Origin: Augochlora pura
Lineage: Eukaryota; Arthropoda; Insecta; Hymenoptera; Halictidae
Direction of reading: 5' to 3'
DNA length: 64,000 nt
Assembly: GCF_028453695.1 (NCBI RefSeq)
Contig: NC_135779.1
Coordinates: forward strand, 11,668,831-11,732,830
The notes under the pieces are model-generated. The model had not been told where the DNA came from, searched no databases, and was given only the letters and a program-made list of their open reading frames with translations. Shown in pieces: positions 60,721-64,000 of this stretch. A program made the translations under genes and the position numbers. Each line of letters begins with the position of its first letter. Position 1 is the first letter of the stretch.

Positions 60721-61450
60721 CGGTGAAATAAATCCAGCCCGCAGGTTTTCATTTCTTTTCGGGAATTACTCGCTCTTGATTGATTATCAGGGTGCCGGCG
60801 AGGAAGAGGAACGAGCACGTTTCTTCCCGACTTCTGAAAGTTCCCCCGATTTGCCGTCAATTCCGCGGTTCACTGACTTTTTAAATTACTCTGCCGCGGC
60901 AGCTGTTATCAAGCGACAATCACGGAATAATAGCCGCGCCAGGTTGTACCCCGGGTGATAAATTCGTTGTTCCACGGCCGAAAGATCGGGGAATTTTTAA
61001 TGAATCCGCGAAGGTAAGATGCATTTTTCATCAGGGTAACAATATTTGTTTCCGAACCCGGTGGCTCGCGCTTTGGCGCCGTAAAAGGCTCGTATAAGTT
61101 TAATGCTTAGAACGCGGACATAAAATTGCAGCGGGCATGCGTCGCGGAAAATGTAAACCACGTTGCAATCGTTACCGGGGCCGTTATAAAAATGATGGAA
61201 ATTTACAGTTCACATTTAGGAAAAAAACGTAAACGCGCAGTTACGCCGCGCTCGAATCGCTTCTAAATTTTCGTTTTTGACGCGCGACGCGACGTTCATT
61301 CACCGTTCCTGCTACAATTTGCTCATTAATCACTGTCGCGAATTAAATACGGACTTTTTATTCATTTTATGGCCGGAACGGAACTTTTAATTTTCTCAAA
61401 TTAGGCGATAGTTAAGCGACGAAAATTTACCGCCGCGCGGAGCATAATAT
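60721..61450. other. GC-rich, CpG-rich island
   Basis: GC-rich, non-repetitive, with no frame longer than 60 codons. A candidate for conserved noncoding DNA. Confidence 0.45.
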
Positions 61451-62460
61451 AAAATGAACGTTGCTCTCACCATTATATTACATTGTATAATATATTGGCA
61501 TTGTATGAAATATCTACTCTAATTAAAAGCTTTATTAGAAACCCATTATAATTTATGTCCGAATAAAAAATCTATTATTAATTAAATTCAGCCTTATTTA
61601 AATCCTATTATAATTTTTATTGAGAATCTAGTATAATTTATATTTGAAATAAAAAATCTACCGCTATTTAAATCCAGTCATAATTAAAATTTATATTAGA
61701 AATGAACTGTAATCATATGCATTAAAACTCTATATTTATATTCAAATTCTATTATAAATTAAATTTTTATTGTAAATTCATTATAATTAAATTTAGTCCT
61801 GCTTAAGTGGTTATATTCAATTAGGAGTTTTAAAAGATGATATTTTTTAGGAATTTCTTCCAGAAAATTTTTCAGCCACTATTCTATTATTTAAGTTACA
61901 ATAAAACTTTTAAAAAATATTCTCGAAATATAATACTATCACAAGTAATTGAAACCTAAAAATTGATTTTTTAAAGATTCCTAACTGAGCATGACCACTT
62001 AAATTATTTTAATAATGAGTTTTATTTGTTAGCTCGATGTTACAAACTACTACATAAAATTCCAAATTTGTATGATAATCTGTGATATGAAAATATAATA
62101 AATCAGACATCTTTAACGACGCTTAAAAGATCCTTTTGTATTACAGTTGGGACAGTAAGTGAATATATTTTTAGTCTCGATGTTTGCACAATAAGAATAC
62201 CGATAAAGGGAGATCCGAATGAAAGTAAAGCCATAATGTTTGCAATAGTAACCACGATTTCAACATATTATTTCACCACTGACGTACAATCGATCTTGGT
62301 AAAAGGAATAAAATTCTACTCCACTTCTGTGCAGCGCGTCATAAAAACTGTTAACGTAGAATTCCACAGTTTAATGATGATCGACGAGCACCGAATCACG
62401 TCTCCGCGGAAACGGATATTTTTTTCTGGTATGTAAGAATACCAGCGATATCACGAAGCG
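61451..62460. other. AT-rich sequence with a degenerate low-complexity repeat
   Basis: From about 61511 to 61800 variants of CTATTATAATTTATAT(T) recur at irregular spacing. 62140-62460 has a 66-codon frame without recognised content. No gene. Confidence 0.5.
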
Positions 62461-63100
62461 CCACGAATTCTCAAAGGATCATCGACCCGCTCCGTTAGCA
62501 GCAGAACAATAAAAAAATCAAGATTAAAATTCCATTGCACGTATTACGCAATTCGAGACGTTAATGAGAGAGACGCCTCTGCTCGATCTTCACAACGTTG
62601 CGACGCGTGATCGCGATCGTGAGAATGTACCCGGCAATGATATTGAAAGCAAATCAGCGTCGGACGCATAAATTTCGCCGTGTAATTAAAATCCTGAATT
62701 ACATGGCGGGCTAATTAATTGCCGTTTATTCCGGTATTGTTCGCGTTCCATCGAACGATCTTATCGGTTTCTTATTTAACACAAGTTACCAGTTTCTCTG
62801 GTTTAAAGTTACAAAGAGATTAAAAATCCCTGATTTGCAAACAATGAGCCGGTTCCCGTCGAGTCGCCGGTAATAGTTGGAAAGATCGTCGCGGCGAGAA
62901 GGAAACCCGGCGGAAACAACATAAATATTTTAATAACCCGCGCCATATATCGTTTCCTAGATTAACGTAGATTAATCAGCGAGACAAGTTCGCCGTTAAT
63001 TGCCTGCGGGGCAATTATCGAAGATTCGAACGCGATAATACTGAGTCGTATCGACGATTAGGTCAATGCACCACTAAACGATCCAGACGGCTCAGCCCTG
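62461..63100. other. GC-moderate island with AATTAATT words
   Basis: Non-repetitive block without long frames. It contains GGCGGGCTAATTAATTGCCG and similar TAATTA words typical of homeodomain sites. Possible enhancer, by inference only. Confidence 0.4.
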
Positions 63101-63780
63101 AGGTGGATCCAGATTACGATTATTCGAGTGGAGAGAATCACTGAAATTACAGCTGCTAGATCTACTAATTTAGAGTCAATCTCTCATTGTATAAGTCTAC
63201 GGTCAATTGGAAAATTTTGCTCGCGACGCTTTTAGGAAAGCTATTAATAGACTGTGGCTCTTTATACAAAAAAAAAATGTTATATGAGATCCTTCAATTG
63301 TCTTTATTATTATTATTATTATTACCGTAAGTTTATTTGTTTGATATTTTTATTAGTCACTCTAGAATGGATGCATACAATCCGTTGTCTAGTGATAAAC
63401 TTTTTCAGGTGAAGTTAGAACTCATAAACAAGTAAACGATATGAGCATAAAAGTTATTATATCGTTATATAAATTATAACAAGCTATATTCGATTTTTTC
63501 GGTACGGTGAATTTCATTGAGATATCAAAACTATAAATTTAACCAATTAGAAACGCGTTCACTCGTAAAAGTTCGCGATAATTTTACATTATTCTAGGCG
63601 TCATAGAGTTACGTACAAAATATTTGCAGTTTAATTATAATTATTCTAGACCAGACAAAAATACAAGCAGTATAAAAGAATTTGTCATTATACCACGGAT
63701 CTTGCAAAATAGGAATTGTCCACATCACTTGTAAAAAACAAGAATTAAATAGAAATATTCTCTTTGTGCGAACAGTTTTA
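63101..63780. other. AT-rich sequence, no gene seen
   Basis: ATT trinucleotide run at 63303-63324. A dispersed core motif lies at 63370, and a weaker inverted one at 63246-63270 (TTTGTATAAAGAGCCACAGT on the minus strand). Confidence 0.55.
63370..63400 (+). repeat. Dispersed core motif
   Basis: GATGCATACAATCCGTTGTC then TAGTGATAAAC: the right half and tail match the consensus. Confidence 0.5.
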
Positions 63781-63781
63781 A

Positions 63782-64000
63782 TTAATGAATTGAAAGTTCT
63801 TCCAGCCCTTTAATGTCTTCTACGTTTCGTATTTGACTTATCCATTCTTGCCATGAATGCATGAAATCCACATTTTGTCGGTTAACGTTTGCAAACCAAC
63901 TAGAAAACCGTGCGGAATCACGCGGAACACCCGCAGACACTTTTAAGGAGATAATGATTGATTCACACTCGAGGAAGCGCGGAGACAGTGTGCGCAAACC
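63782..64000 (-). CDS. Possible terminal exon or gene fragment, open at window edge
   Basis: A minus-strand frame of at least 71 codons runs into the window from beyond the right edge and stops at 63782-63784. The C-terminal part has a balanced composition (WFANVNRQNVDF, SWQEWISQIRNVEDIKG, LEELSIH) in otherwise AT-rich DNA, with no comparable frame opposite. No ATG lies near its upstream end inside the window, so the start is elsewhere. I do not recognise the protein and see no polyadenylation signal close by. It could be a last exon, a pseudogene or a transposon fragment. Confidence 0.25.
   Translation of the reverse strand, partial: GLRTLSPRFLECESIIISLKVSAGVPRDSARFSSWFANVNRQNVDFMHSWQEWISQIRNVEDIKGLEELSIH

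Overview
This window looks like insect nuclear DNA, most likely from an aculeate hymenopteran (bee or ant). That is an inference. It rests on the AT-rich background broken by CpG-rich islands of about 0.5-1 kb, the absence of bacterial gene density, mariner-type transposase remnants, and many short TTAA-flanked elements. I find no host protein-coding gene I can defend, no rRNA or tRNA, and no CRISPR array. The open frames of up to about 168 codons mostly lie in GC-rich islands, appear on both strands at once and match no family I recognise. The window reads as intergenic sequence or the inside of a very large intron.

The recognisable content is mobile DNA and repeats. Main items: (1) a nested pair of mariner/Tc1-type elements at 48303-49950. 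A decayed outer element, whose transposase has lost its middle, is interrupted at the end of its coding region by an 881-bp foldback element with arms of about 295 bp. (2) A large set of TTAA-flanked, piggyBac-like miniature elements in at least six terminal-sequence families (called A-F here): 4329-4854, 5618-5864, 6894-7220, 9556-9804, 16010-16404, 16401-16641, 17648-17891, 30437-30698, 36424-36647, 47836-48154 and 53572-53827. Most carry a short palindrome just inside the terminus. (3) Two probable solo LTRs, 4492-4763 (inside a family A element) and 7550-8106. (4) Several tandem arrays with units of 32, 40, about 52, about 146-173 and 186 bp. (5) A core of about 40 bp, with consensus CATAAAAATCCGCAGTCTA, scattered in about 15 copies on both strands and belonging to no element I can name.

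Layout: GC-rich islands lie near 2.4-3.4, 6.4-6.9, 8.8-9.4, 10.6-11.2, 14.4-15.3, 16.7-17.6, 19.2-19.8, 23.8-24.5, 28.3-28.9, 31.8-32.8, 33.9-34.8, 35.6-36.4, 40.4-41.0, 43.0-43.9, 47.1-47.6, 56.3-57.0, 59.2-59.8, 60.7-61.4 and 62.5-63.1 kb. AT-rich DNA holding most of the repeats separates them. The islands could be cis-regulatory DNA, but only cross-species alignment could show that. The one possible host exon is an open frame on the minus strand running off the right edge (63782-64000).
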